NCBI GenBank assembly: GCA_039621445.1
Contig: CP154957.1
Span: 27,326,541-27,390,540 of the forward strand
DNA: 64,000 bases
Direction of reading: 5' to 3'
Source of the DNA: Euglena gracilis
Taxonomy: Eukaryota > Euglenida > Euglenophyceae > Euglenales
The notes beneath the pieces were generated by a model. It was not told the origin of the DNA, did not search any database, and saw only the letters and a list, made by a program, of their open reading frames with translations. Below, one piece after another: positions 39,201 through 64,000 of this stretch. A program made the position numbers and the translations under genes. How positions within the stretch are numbered: position 1 is the first letter of the stretch; the number at the start of each line of letters is the position of its first letter.

Positions 39201-41108
39201 TTTTGGACTTTCTTTTGCAATTTACCATTTTTTGGAGGTCAGATGATCCAGAAAAATCGATTTTTCCCTTAATTTGTTGTCAGAAATTGTGATTTTTACC
39301 TACATTTTCAGGTCAAAATCCGGGCCTTTGGCCCGAAACCGGGGAGGGGGGGTATTATTTCGGCGGCCGAAGTCGGACCCCGAGGGGGGGGGTATTATTT
39401 GGGGGGGGTATTATTTGATATTGGCCCTCATTATCTCGATCCACAATCTTTATGGAGGATTGGGGCATTGTGGCCATCCAAAAGGCAATGCTGAATTGGA
39501 TGCTCTTCCCCCCCCCTGCTGCAGCAGATGTTCTCAGTTTAGGTTTGGGGCTTCAGATAGGAATGGGATTAGGATTAGATGCATCAAGGCGCCAACTGGA
39601 AAAGTGCTGATTAGGAGTCAAAGTGGTGCACATCTGCGATTCTCCCAGCTACCCCCTTCAGGCCCCCCTCCCATCTGTTCCCCTGGAAACAGCCAAGATT
39701 CTGGTCATTTTCCAAGGAGATGGCAGATCAGCGACCCTCAAATACCCCCCCCCCCCAGCCTTGATACCCTACCCAAATGTTAAAACGGGTTTGAATTTGG
39801 GAAGGGAACTAAAGGTGTATGATGCAAGGCGTCTTTTAAACCGGAAGTTCCTCCCTTTGGGCAGCTGGGAAAAAAATAGAACCGGGGCTGGAACAAAGCT
39901 GCTGGCTGGCTGGAGGCTGGATGGTGACGAATTTTTTATTATTGGAGGTGGTCGGAATTGGGCTGCCGAGGGCATTCAGTATCAAAAAACCGTTATTTTT
40001 TCCCCATGATTGTCAGTTTTTGGGAGCATTCTTCCCCATTTTTTGTTACCCAGTCGGGAGGGGTCAGCCATCAGCCTAAGCTGGACCTCCGAGGGGATCG
40101 TAAAGCAGCTCCAAGCTGATGTGCGATGAGGCAAAATTGGTGCATCATGACGAAAATGGGGCAAATATGGATAGCACACATGCGCCCCCGTAATGATACC
40201 AGAGCATACTAATGGGATCGGGGGGGGGCAGCAATTTGGAGCCGCTTAGATTGGGGGGGGTTATTGGGAGATGGGCTGGCGAACGGGCTTTGCACTTTGG
40301 GCATACGCCCCCTCCCAAATTGCAATGCAGGTAATGCAGAAACTCTGCTATTGGTCAGCCACAACTGACAGGGCTCACAGGAGGGGCGTACCCTTCCCCT
40401 GTCGTTGGACCAGAAACCCCCTTCTTCCGGGCCTTCTCCCCGACGATTGCAATGCCCATCTTCATCCCACCTGGAACCCCTGTCTGTGACACATGGCAGC
40501 GCCTCTCCGACGTGGCGCTCCACAACATCAGCACGGAGGGGCTCCCCGCCCCCGAAGGGGAAGGCCCACCAGATCCCCACCCGACGACGCCGGCGCCCGC
40601 TTCCTCCCGGCCCTCCGTCGCGCTGCCCACGCCGCCTCCCCAACCCCAGCCCCAGCCACCACGCCAAGACCCCCCCACTCCAATGACCCGGCCTGCCCCC
40701 GCCCCCACCGTCCCAGCCCCCATCCCTGTCCGCGTCTCGGCCTCCACCCAGGCCCCAACCCCAGCCCCCGCCCCCACCCCCGCCCCCGCCCCCGCCCCCG
40801 CCCCCGCCCCCGCCCCCGCCCCAGCTCGGGCCTTTGCCGCGCCTCCTGCGGTCCCGGCAGTGGCCACCCCCACTGCCAAGACGCAGTCCGTCCCCCCCAG
40901 CCCCTTCCCCCGCCCCATTCCCGCTGCGGACGCACAACCTCAGCCCGGGAGCGGCCGCAGTCGGTCCATTCCTCCGCTGCCGCTCTCCGGGGAGTTCGAG
41001 GAAAGCGGGCGGCGTCGGTCAGACTCGTTTGCTGCCAACTTTCCGAAATACAGCGACCCCTCAGCAAGGTCAGCTCTCGTTTGTTGTTCCTTCCAGTGTA
41101 AGTCATAG
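31152..41108 (+). CDS. CDK-like (CMGC) protein kinase with Pro/Ala-rich tail
   Basis: Exons 31152-31256, 31513-31627, 31802-31863, 33622-33858, 34826-35054, 36041-36135, 36831-36953, 37312-37482 and 40488 to about 41108. Kinase landmarks: GRGTYGTV loop (about residues 70-77), RAIKK (Lys 92), TSRQIARE at the PSTAIRE position (Glu 103), MLHRDLKPEN (174-183), ADFG (195-198), DVATLWYRPIELLLGG (213-228) and GIDIWSMGCI. The C-lobe ends at DRWTAEQALRAPFLEAFH. TLWYR and the PSTAIRE-like helix fit the CDK branch; there is no MAPK TxY. WYRPIE replaces the usual WYRAPE. All catalytic residues are present, so an active Ser/Thr kinase is expected, probably cyclin-controlled (inference). The tail is a (PA)n-rich low-complexity region. 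Introns are mixed, four nonconventional and four GT-AG. Both termini are provisional. Confidence 0.88.
31513..31627 (+). CDS. CDK-like kinase, exon 2 (Gly-rich loop)
   Basis: Encodes QVTGNYQPLACVGRGT after an AATGCAG acceptor. It ends in phase 1 within the Tyr codon of GRGTYGTV. Confidence 0.92.
31628..31801 (+). other. nonconventional intron 2 of CDK-like gene
   Basis: 174 nt. Begins ACG-CAGGGCTGTATGGGA and ends TCCCGCACACCCCTG-GACCT, largely complementary. Removal restores GRGTYGTVWK. Its 5' half resembles dispersed sequence at about 24368-24440. Confidence 0.95.
31802..31863 (+). CDS. CDK-like kinase, exon 3
   Basis: Encodes YGTVWKALHKPTGEIRAIKK plus Leu, including the ATP-site Lys. It ends at GTCGGC in phase 0. 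Confidence 0.95.
32510..33230. repeat. TTTTGGCC/GGCCAAAA fold-back tract
   Basis: About 400 bases of degenerate (TTTTGGCYRC)n are followed from 32935 by about 300 bases of the complementary (AAAAGCAGYR)n. GACTGGGCATG units flank it on both sides (32410-32490 and 33245-33295). Inside GT-AG intron 3 of the CDK-like gene. Confidence 0.75.
33622..33858 (+). CDS. CDK-like kinase, exon 4 (alpha-C helix)
   Basis: Follows a pyrimidine-rich acceptor (TCTGCTGCCAG). Encodes HTSRQIARECLLLRKL, DHPNIIRLHEFLPG, IYLVFDFINTTLL and QALRGLKYLHSAE. Bounded by GTGTGT in phase 0. Confidence 0.95.
34120..34510. repeat. GAGGATGCTCGTGAGCATCC palindrome cluster
   Basis: Several GAGGATGCTC-GAGCATCC palindromes plus CCACCTCAAACGACATTCGA and GGGCCCTCCGAACAGTTG, related to 24040-24270. 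Lies in GT-AG intron 4 of the CDK-like gene. Confidence 0.7.
34826..35054 (+). CDS. CDK-like kinase, exon 5 (catalytic and activation loops)
   Basis: Encodes MLHRDLKPENLLLSNNGTLK, IADFGLARAVPTHSRYM, TNDVATLWYRPIELLLGG and GIDIWSMGCIVYEMYT. It ends in phase 1 and joins 36041 as YTQWGAG. Confidence 0.96.
35055..36040 (+). other. nonconventional intron 5 of CDK-like gene
   Basis: Begins GCT-CAGGG and ends CCCTG-TTGGG. Removal gives EMYTQWGAG in frame. It contains a dispersed element at about 35462-35850 with a GGCGCTTCGCGCC core hairpin. Confidence 0.85.
35462..35850. mobile_element. GGCGCTTCGCGCC-cored dispersed element
   Basis: Shares the order CTGGAAAAAAATT, CCAAGGTGGAAATG, GGGGTCCAAAAAA, GGCGCTTCGCGCC, CACTAG...GGGTCCACTGAGATTTCC with 55955-56350, 58520-58815 and partly 48840-49095 and 55700-55945. 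Confidence 0.7.
36041..36135 (+). CDS. CDK-like kinase, exon 6
   Basis: Encodes QWGAGHRRPLFDTDTIPRM and LHQITAELGWPTA, matching the CDK block G.PLF.G....QL..I...LG.PT. Confidence 0.93.
36136..36830 (+). other. nonconventional intron 6 of CDK-like gene
   Basis: Begins CCC-CAGCAGGCCCTC and ends GAGGGGCCGGCCCCTG-GCCCC, phase 0. Removal gives GWPTAEMDTVL. It contains a (TG)n tract at about 36212-36244. Confidence 0.85.
36831..36953 (+). CDS. CDK-like kinase, exon 7
   Basis: Encodes EMDTVLGEVERPTAPRRRL and ALDPGAREFVRPMLSVIP, the end of the C-lobe. It ends at GTTCGG in phase 0. Confidence 0.88.
37312..37482 (+). CDS. CDK-like kinase, exon 8
   Basis: Encodes DRWTAEQALRAPFLEAFH, the last kinase helix, then VKLPYNDDQLYPMLFYKQ and LFPDLFGRP. 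The frame stays open to a TGA at 37621-37623 through a G run. However, CAGGGCCCCCAGG at 37486 pairs with the 3' end before 40488, so splicing at 37482 is preferred. Confidence 0.85.
37483..40487 (+). other. nonconventional intron 8 of CDK-like gene, 3.0 kb
   Basis: Begins GGG-CAGGGCCCCCAGG and ends CCTGGAACCCCTG-TCTGT, a clear terminal inverted repeat, phase 0. It houses the AAATAATA C-run element (39035-39415). If right, it is the longest nonconventional intron in the window. Confidence 0.65.
39035..39415. mobile_element. C-run/AAATAATA element
   Basis: CCCCCCAAATAATACCCCCC on the left; GGGGTATTATTTGGGGGG repeated at both inner and outer right ends. The interior is A/T-rich. In the 3-kb intron of the CDK-like gene. 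Confidence 0.78.
40488..41108 (+). CDS. CDK-like kinase, Pro/Ala-rich C-terminal exon
   Basis: GC-rich open frame: DTWQRLSDVALHNISTEGLP, then long Pro/Ala/Thr-rich sequence including (PA)n from a CCCCCG hexamer array at about 40755-40825. It ends with PLSGEFEESGRRRSDSFAAN and a stop at 41106-41108. A GTCAGC donor near 41070 could continue it elsewhere. The exon joins exon 8 in phase 0. It could also belong to a separate gene. Confidence 0.6.
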   Translation, partial: DTWQRLSDVALHNISTEGLPAPEGEGPPDPHPTTPAPASSRPSVALPTPPPQPQPQPPRQDPPTPMTRPAPAPTVPAPIPVRVSASTQAPTPAPAPTPAPAPAPAPAPAPAPARAFAAPPAVPAVATPTAKTQSVPPSPFPRPIPAADAQPQPGSGRSRSIPPLPLSGEFEESGRRRSDSFAANFPKYSDPSARSALVCCSFQCKS

Positions 41109-42610
41109 TTTAAGAAGATGGACTCCAAAGTTTGAGCTCTGTGCACCTCGAGAGGGTTCCACTCTCACCTGCAGAATGTCCCATATTTTCGGCATGCGCG
41201 GTGACCTCGCCTGTCAGCACCTCGAGAAACATCTCAGGGCGCAAATATTTCGGGGGGTGGTAACCGGAGAAGGCTTGAGATCGAACGTTCGATCTCGAGC
41301 CTCCTTGAACGTTAGGATTAGGTCAACATGCATACAAAAAAAAGAGTTAAAAAGGAAGAGTTGTTTTGTTAATTGAAGGGTTACGTCAACATGCACACAA
41401 AAGAAAATGGAAGAGAGAGGGAGGGAGGGAGAGGGAGAGGAAAAAAGAGAGACAGAGGGTTGGGTTTCCTTTCGGCATCTTGCCCACATCCCCGCATCAC
41501 CTAGCCGAATCCCACACCCCAAAGAGGCACAAAATAGCCAAAAGTTGTCAATATGGGCCAAAATAACCCCCCCCAAAAATGGCCCAAATCACCAAAAAAA
41601 AATGCCGAAAATGCCTTCAAATGGCTGCGAGTTTGCACCTCAGCCCAAAACCCCCAAATCGGCCAGAACCTTTAAAATCTGCATTTCAAATTTCATCCAC
41701 CTGGCCTTTGGTCGGGGTGGACACCCATGAAGCACCTGCTCTTGAGGCAGGAGGGTCCAGCCATACACTCTCCCTTGGGAGTGAAGCCCCCTCCGGCTTT
41801 GGAAAGCACGTTATGCTGAGCTGCCAGCGGGTGAAGAGTGGATGCGAATTTGTGTCTGATGTTGAAAATGATGACACAGCCACTTGGGCCGATGGCATCA
41901 TTTTAAAAAGTACTCTTGGAATGTTTCCGGACCAGGCTTCTCACTATTTATCGATCTGCGCAATGTGAACAAAGAACAACCATGAACGGTCCTGACAAAC
42001 ATTTGTTGTTCTGTCCCAAGAGTGGTGGCACGATACAAAATTTTCTGGCAACACCACCAATTGCCATTCGCCCTTGAATGGCAATCACTGGCTCAAATAT
42101 TTTGGTGAACCCAGAACAATCAAATTTGTTTGTGCTGGAAGAAAACGATGAAACTTGTTTGAAAGATGACAACAACAAGGACACAGACAAAATGGCTGCT
42201 CCTGGTGTCACCAGACGTTGACATCTGGTAAAGTTGCCAACTAAAGATGAGAGGATATCCCAACGCCACCGAACTGTGGGAGTTGAATGCTGCACTGTCA
42301 GTCGATTCAAGCGCCACTGGGGAGGCACTGGGGCAAAATCGAACGCAGCAATGACAAGCGCGGACTGTGTGTCCAAACGACATGCTGTGATACCTTGCAG
42401 CGAGGCAATGCGCCATAATGTGCACCAGGCAAGGGGTGCCTGCACCCAGCAGGACAAACAGTCCCACCAGAGTTAATAAGCCGTTCCATAGCGAAAATCG
42501 CCTGAGAGCCTGCGGCCGGGAGGCCACAAATGTGGTCGCTCCAAAAGAGCGCCACGCATATGCCTCGCTCAGGCCTCCGAGGGCCTGGGAGCACCCTGAG
42601 GGTTTCTCTC

Positions 42611-58244
<15,634 letters not shown>

Positions 58245-61200
58245 CTGATGGTTCTTAAAAGCCTCGAACATGAGGATGGTTGCATACTGCACAAGCATCC
58301 CGCCACGTGCAGACTTGGCCGCTGGAAATCAACTGGAATTCACTGTCAATTTTGTGATCTGAGGAGGGAAGCAGCCTTTGATTTCCGACAAAAACGTTCT
58401 GGCTGTGTGCCGCACGCCAATGTGCCACATGGTGCAAGGTGGAAAGGTGAATCTCCCAGAGATCCAACAAAAACAGATGAGAAAAAAATCACATAACGTT
58501 TTTCTCTGAATGCTCCTTCAAATGATTGCTTCAGCGCCCCGAGGTAAAAATTTGTCTTTTGATCCTTTAAAATTTATTTGCCTGGTTATTTCAAAAAAGT
58601 TACCCAAAATCCAAAAATGCCAAAAATGCCAAAAATGCCAAAAAATGAGCATTTTTGGTGGATTGGGGGTCAAATTATTTTCACTGGGGAAAATTTTTCA
58701 CTAGCGGACCCCCCGATGGGGTCCACTAAAATCTCCACTAACCAAATTTGGACGACTGCAGTTCAGCCCCCCGAGGTTGTACTACGAACCCTTGAGCAGA
58801 AGTCAGATTCCAGCTGTCAAATAATGAGATGACTCACAAAAAAGGGTGGGGAGTCTCACCGTCCCCCTGCTTTAGGAGGGTTAGAGGGGATACCCAGGGT
58901 TCGACATTGGGGGGGTCAAACCCCCCCTCCAGTCAAGGGGGAGGGGTAGGGGAGGTTCTAAACAGTGGCATGACAAATGAGCGGATTTCAGCCCATCACA
59001 AAGCAAAGCCGAAACTTTTTATCCACAAAAAAATAGACCCAAATTGCAAATTTTGGCACTTTTGGGAAAAAGTCGTGAAGAATGCTGAAGAATTTTGGCT
59101 CAAAAGGCTGAAAATCTGACATTTCCAGGGGCTGCTGGGCACTCCCTTGGGGCTGGCCTGAACCCCTTGGGTGGCCTGGACCCCCCACCCCCGGCAATCA
59201 AAGGAGGGGGGAACTCCCCCTGGGCACCTTCCTTACATCGAACCCTGGGGACCCCTCACATTTCCCCTTGGGGACCTCCCCCCCCCCAACCACCAGCACA
59301 GCTTCATACCAGACCGATTTTCGCCTGGGCAAAACACCAGGCTGTAAAAAAATTTTCGCGCATTGGGGGGGGATTAGTCAAAAGAAACCTTTTGAGGGTT
59401 CGTGGTACCACCTTTTGGGTCAATCCAGACGCCTACCTGAAGGATGGACAGCTCCTGACATCAGACCCAACAGAGAAAGGTTTGCGAAAAGAAATTCCAA
59501 TGCGCATTCAAGCCAGGGATCCTTAATGGGTTCCCCTTGCAACTTGGCTGGAGCTGCTTTAAGAAAACAACCCTATGAGCATTGTCTGGGCCAAACAAAA
59601 ATGGATGACTGGCCAAAGAAAAAAAATAATTCATAGCAATTGCCGATCCTTCCAGAGCAGGGGGGGACACAACATGGACCCTCAAAAAAACCGTTGAAAA
59701 AAGCAAACAAACCAAAAAAAACACACACAAAAAAATTGTGTATAAAATCCTCCTTGGGATGTACACTTTTTCCATTGGAGAGGACTTAGAAATTATTAGA
59801 GAGGAAATTAAGACTCATATTTTTCAGTCTGCTGGAGAATTTTTTTCATTTTGCACAAAAATAAACATTTTATTGACAAAAAAAAAAAAAAAAAAATAGA
59901 AAACACTGAAAAATTTCTGGTTTTTGGGGAAAATCGGGGCCAAGATGAGGACATTGTTCATTTGTAAAAAAATTTCCCGAAAAAAAATCCCAATAATAGC
60001 CAAAAAAAAAGCAAAAAAAAACAACGGAAAAAGCAAAAAAAAGCAAATTTTGCCCAAAAAAGGCATTCCCCCCCCTGTTCCAGAGCTGGAAGCAAACATA
60101 CTTCTTATTCTTGACGAGGCTGGAAAAACAAATGACACAAACAAATTATGTCTTTGCCCAAGGCCACACCGTTCACTCTGAATCATATGAACCTGCCGCA
60201 GCATCCATTCCAACAAGCAATGCAACACAATTAGATCCAAGCCTGGGCAGGTGGAACATCCTTCTCCAGGCGAAGTCTCATTTTCTGCACTTGCTGCAAC
60301 AATGAGTCCCTGAGGAACAAGGAGCTGCAGAATGCTACCGGGTAAACACTCACAAACAACAAGTGGTGATCCAAAAAGAGTTTTACTAATAATGCGCGCA
60401 AAGTTGCTTAAAAAATACAATGAAGATTTTGGGGCATCCACAAGCGTCACTCAACCAAGAAACCACTTTTGACGACAAAGCCTAACTGGGGTCTGTTCAT
60501 TAAATCCCCAAAAAATTTCAGTGCTCATGAAAGAGTTCATGGTGGCAAACAGTGTTGGACTCCGGACTTCATTTGAGCCCCCGTTTCAGTTGGGGGTCCG
60601 GACCTCCCCACCCTCTGATCGATCTGAATTGGACTGGTTGACTTCCCAAAAAAAAAGAACCTGTTTCCTCATCATTGAAAAATCCCCAAATTTTTGTTTC
60701 GGCGTCAAAATTGAAAGCGCCGGAACCCAGCACCCCCCAGCAACCCCCATCTATCTCCCAAAGAAAAAAATGACACCCCCAAACAATTGCGGCCAAATGC
60801 TGCATCCCCAGGAATGTTGTGGGGCGTCCACCGTTCAAAAAGACCATTAAAATGATCTCTTTAATGAACCGTGAAAAACAGAAAACTCACATACAATCTG
60901 TAAGACGGTGAAATTTATTTTTTATAAAAAAATAGAGTCTGACTCTTTGAAATGTGCATTTATCATAAATAAGCTGTCATAGGATGTAACAGGATGTGCC
61001 AGGGGGGCATAACTTCCTTGTGACAGCATCACAGATTGTGGGGTGTATGACAAATCCTTTTTGAAAATTAGGGGATGAATAACGAAGCGGCAGTGGAGAG
61101 ATACTTGGTGTTAGTCTTGATTATCTTAGAGGATGGATGAGCATTTCCTTGGGTGGAATCACGAATGCCAATCGAAGGGGAAAAAAACAGTGAGGCAAAG

Positions 61201-62174
61201 GTGGGGATGCCGAAAACGAAAGAACAAAATGAAGCAAAGTGAATGCGAACAAACCACACTTGTGTTCCTTCGGGGCCGCTTTTTGCCGGGCGGCCGGGGA
61301 TGTGCCCACGACTTGGCGGGAGGGCACAGCCGAGGGTCTCACATACTGTCCACCGTACCCGGTGCGCGCTGACTGGGAAGGGGTGCCACTTGAACGAAAA
61401 AGACCAACTGAAAAATTCGGATCAAAAAAACTTGGAAGGAAACCAGATGGGAATCTGGGGGGAAATAAGAGGTGGATGATTCACTTTCATCTGGGCATGA
61501 AAGCCACCAGGTGGGGTGTCCGAACAAACCCTGGTGGGGGGGGGGCTCGGCATGCCGTGGCAAGCTCACTGGCCAGGGGGGGGGGGTTGGCGTGGCGAGG
61601 GGGGCGCGAGGGCGGGGGTGTGCGGCAGGGGAAAATTTCTTCGTCCCAAATTGGGTTTCTTGCAAGGTTTCCAGCCAGCCAAATTTTCGAAAATTAATGT
61701 GCTTGCGACAAAAAAAACTCCTTCCAAATTTTTATTCCGTTTTTGGTAAATTTGGGGATATAATCATCGATTTCAAAGAAATGCAAAAAATGGTCTTTTT
61801 CTGTGGTCTTTTGCCCTTGATTTTGATTTTGTGCTTTTGGAGGGTTTGAAACCCAAGAAGGTTCAAATTTTGGGCATTTAGGTGGTTTTGGGTTCAGGCT
61901 GTGTTTATGGCAACATGCCTTTGGTCAAAGGCTGTGATTCGAAACACAGCCTTTGGAGCGTCAAAGGCTGTGTTTAGAAACACAGCCTTCGACCAAAGGT
62001 TGTGTTTCTGAACACAGCCTTCGACCATTGGTCAAACTGTGTTTAACAAAATTGGTTTTGCAAAAATGGAACAAAACCTTGCACCAGAAGCAAATTCGAA
62101 TTGAAAGTGCAACATTTTTTCTGTCCCTGCTGGTCCTGATGGGGTTCCCCAAAAAGGTTTCCATACAAGGCAAC
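58245..62174. other. region upstream of the pseudo-DEAD gene
   Basis: No confident gene. On the minus strand, LDLIVLHCLLEWMLRQ before a GTTCAT (about 60188-60265) and a GC-rich patch with TSPAARQKAAPKEHK (about 61255-61330) could be 5' exons of the same gene. 61890-62045 holds repeated AAGGCTGTGTTT and AAACACAGCCTT palindromes. Confidence 0.4.
58520..58815. mobile_element. dispersed element of the same family
   Basis: Carries CACTAGCGGACCCC, GGGTCCACTAAAATCTCCAC and AAATTTGGAC blocks as in 35462-35850. Outside the recognised exons. Confidence 0.65.
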
Positions 62175-62341
62175 CTACCCCCCCCCCCATCAAAGTGGCC
62201 CCTCCATCACTGGAGGTCAAATTTTTGCCTTGGCACCTTTGGCGACGAAGGAAAGTGGCAACTTTGAGGGGGGGGGGGACCAAAGTTTGCCAAAACTTTG
62301 GTCCACTTTGGGGGGACACTTTGAGGAGGGGGCAGGGGGGG
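62175..62341. mobile_element. CTCAAAGTGGCC element, diverged copy 3
   Basis: Shows CATCAAAGTGGCCCC, GGCACCTTTGGCGACGAAGG and ACACTTTGAGGAGGGGG with the family's order of blocks, but is degraded at both ends. Confidence 0.65.
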
Positions 62342-62669
62342 GAATGCGCTGGACGTCCCTCGGAAAAAATGCGCAAAATGCGCAAAAAAAAATGCGCAAA
62401 AAATGCGCTGAGTTCCCAAGGGAAAAAGGACTTAGAAAATTTCCAATTATAAACCCAAAATTAAACCAAAATCACCAAAAACAGCTGAAATGAAGGCATT
62501 TTTGGTATAAAAAAAATGCACGAGCAAGGCGTCACTCTCTGTTCACCACAATGTCAGCCATGGTTGCCCCTTACTTGTGACCAGGGGAGAAGGATTCGAT
62601 GTGGGGTCTCTGAAAACCCTAGTGTCCTCATCATCATTGGATGAGTACCCACACCTCATCACCCAAGGG

Positions 62670-63470
62670 TTTTTTCTTAAACCGGCGTTTGAGACACCGG
62701 GTTCAGGACAGAACCGTCCCCCCCACGGGTTTTCCGGACGCCGGTTCTGTCCTAAAACCCGGCGTTAGGTAGGAACGCTGGTTTTGTCCAAAACCCGGCG
62801 TCCGTTTTTCATTCCTTAAAAAGTCACCAAAAGTGCCCGAAAATGACCCTAAGGTCCTGAGATGACTGTTTTAACCATGTAGAACATCGAATGTTGCCAT
62901 TTGGGCACCACTAGGGTGGATATCCAAATTCGGTGAAAATTGGCCCAGATTTGGAAATAGAGTACCGTGCAGCGTGAGAAAATCTGATGACCACCGCTGG
63001 TCGTCTGTTGAAAAGAGCTTTCGATCGAGGGGTAACTTGGTACCCTAACGTTGCACGCAGCCAGATATACGCTCGCGATCGTCGGATCGTCCAGAATCTT
63101 AATCGAAATTTGTGGTGATTTTCGATCCAGTTTCGTTCAAGAGGCAGTCTGAACCATACAGAAACGATTTGTGTCTTCAAATTGATGATCTGAGGGATCC
63201 AGGAGATTACCAGGATTGTGAAATTAGGATTTCCCAGTGACATGAAATAAGAGTACCAGGCGGCATGGCTGAATTTGGTGGATATCTCTAGTCGTCTGAT
63301 GAAAAGAACTTTCGATCGAGGGTGAGTTTGTACCTGAACGACTGACACAGCCAGAGATGTGCTCGCGATCGTCGGAATTTGGCAAAATTCTTTGACCGAA
63401 GGTTGGGGACGCCGGTTCTGTCCTGAACCCGGCGTCCGGGACGCCGGGTTCACCGGCGTCCGACCCCCCT
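62670..63470. mobile_element. ACGCCGG-ended element with an internal tandem duplication
   Basis: GGACGCCGGTTCTGTCC and AAACCCGGCGT blocks at 62670-62810 recur at 63405-63465. Between them, two diverged copies (about 62960-63110 and 63235-63400) share AAAAGA-CTTTCGATCGAGGG and GCTCGCGATCGTCGGA. No protein recognised. Confidence 0.65.
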
Positions 63471-64000
63471 TTTCTGATATAGAGGCGGGTCCCTTGGGTG
63501 GAAAAAAAGTGCGAAAATGGGTTCGTTGGTTATAGAAATGGGTTTGTTGAACGTGGGCAAAATTCGTTGAGCATGTGGTTTGGTTGGTGTTGAAGAACGG
63601 TGTTGAAGAACACCAAATGCCAAATTTGTTTTTGACATATGGACAATGTGGACAACATGGACAATATGGACAAAATGCCTCCAAAAAGTGTAAAAAAAAG
63701 TGGGAAAATGAAAAAAAAAAAAAAAAAAAAATGCGCAAAAAATGCGCATTTTTGAAAAATTGACAAAATGCGCAAAAAATGCGCAAAAATGCGCAGCGCA
63801 CCCCCCCCCCCTGGAGGGGGTGAGGGTACGTTGGATCTTGGTGGTGTTTTTTTAACAACCTTGGAAAGAATTCATCCACGGTGGGTGCAGCACCTAACAC
63901 AGCGTTACAAAGTGCGGCGTGCAAAGGCGTGCACGAGGTGTGCAAAGCAAAATTATGTCCTTATCTCCGTCTTTAGGAACATTTCAAATTGATTATCGCC

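Noticed and set aside
40209-41106. Gly-rich and Gly/Ala-rich minus-strand ORFs opposite the kinase tail
   Set aside because: Antisense of the CCCCCG array. The plus frame has better residue mix, joins the kinase in phase and follows complementary intron ends.

Overview
This window is eukaryotic nuclear DNA, and its introns point to a euglenid (Euglena or a close relative). Three interrupted genes can be reconstructed. Many of their introns lack GT-AG ends. The reading frames and protein families are instead restored exactly by cutting at exon|NNN-CAG ... CTG-NNNNN|exon, where the two ends are complementary. This is the signature described for euglenid nonconventional introns. Ordinary GT-AG introns occur in the same genes. 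No plastid, ribosomal or tRNA gene was seen, so the species is not fixed.

Layout. 1-10644 is intergenic: dispersed repeats, fold-back elements, minisatellites and one broken PHD-finger fragment. 10645-22491 (+) is an 11-exon gene for an ADCK2-like ABC1/UbiB-family kinase, expected in mitochondria. 22492-31151 is intergenic and is dominated by a 2.8-kb element (24460-27286) with long terminal inverted repeats and internal GCGCAAATGCGC-type palindromes. 31152 to about 41108 (+) is a CDK-like protein kinase with a proline/alanine-rich tail. 42611-58244 (-) is a gene for a protein with two DEAD-box RecA-like domains in tandem, both apparently without the ATPase motifs. 58245-64000 is mostly repeats, with weak hints of further exons on the minus strand.

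Most of the DNA, inside introns and between genes, is made of short non-autonomous inverted-repeat elements. Families recognised here are: GCTGAGCTCTTA elements (three copies plus a fragment); elements whose ends are C-runs with an A/T-rich core (AAATAAC, AAATAATA, AAATATAA, TAAATGA, AACTATT, TTATTGT); CTCAAAGTGGCC elements; and nonconventional-intron-like elements. One intron-like element (20781-21090) lies inside a larger intron and shares both termini with a true intron of the same gene. This suggests that some of these introns move, or moved, as inverted-repeat elements.

The three genes show no obvious functional link. Exon limits come from reading by eye, using phase, family match and end complementarity. 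Long introns, the 5' end of the minus-strand gene and the 3' end of the kinase gene are the least certain parts.
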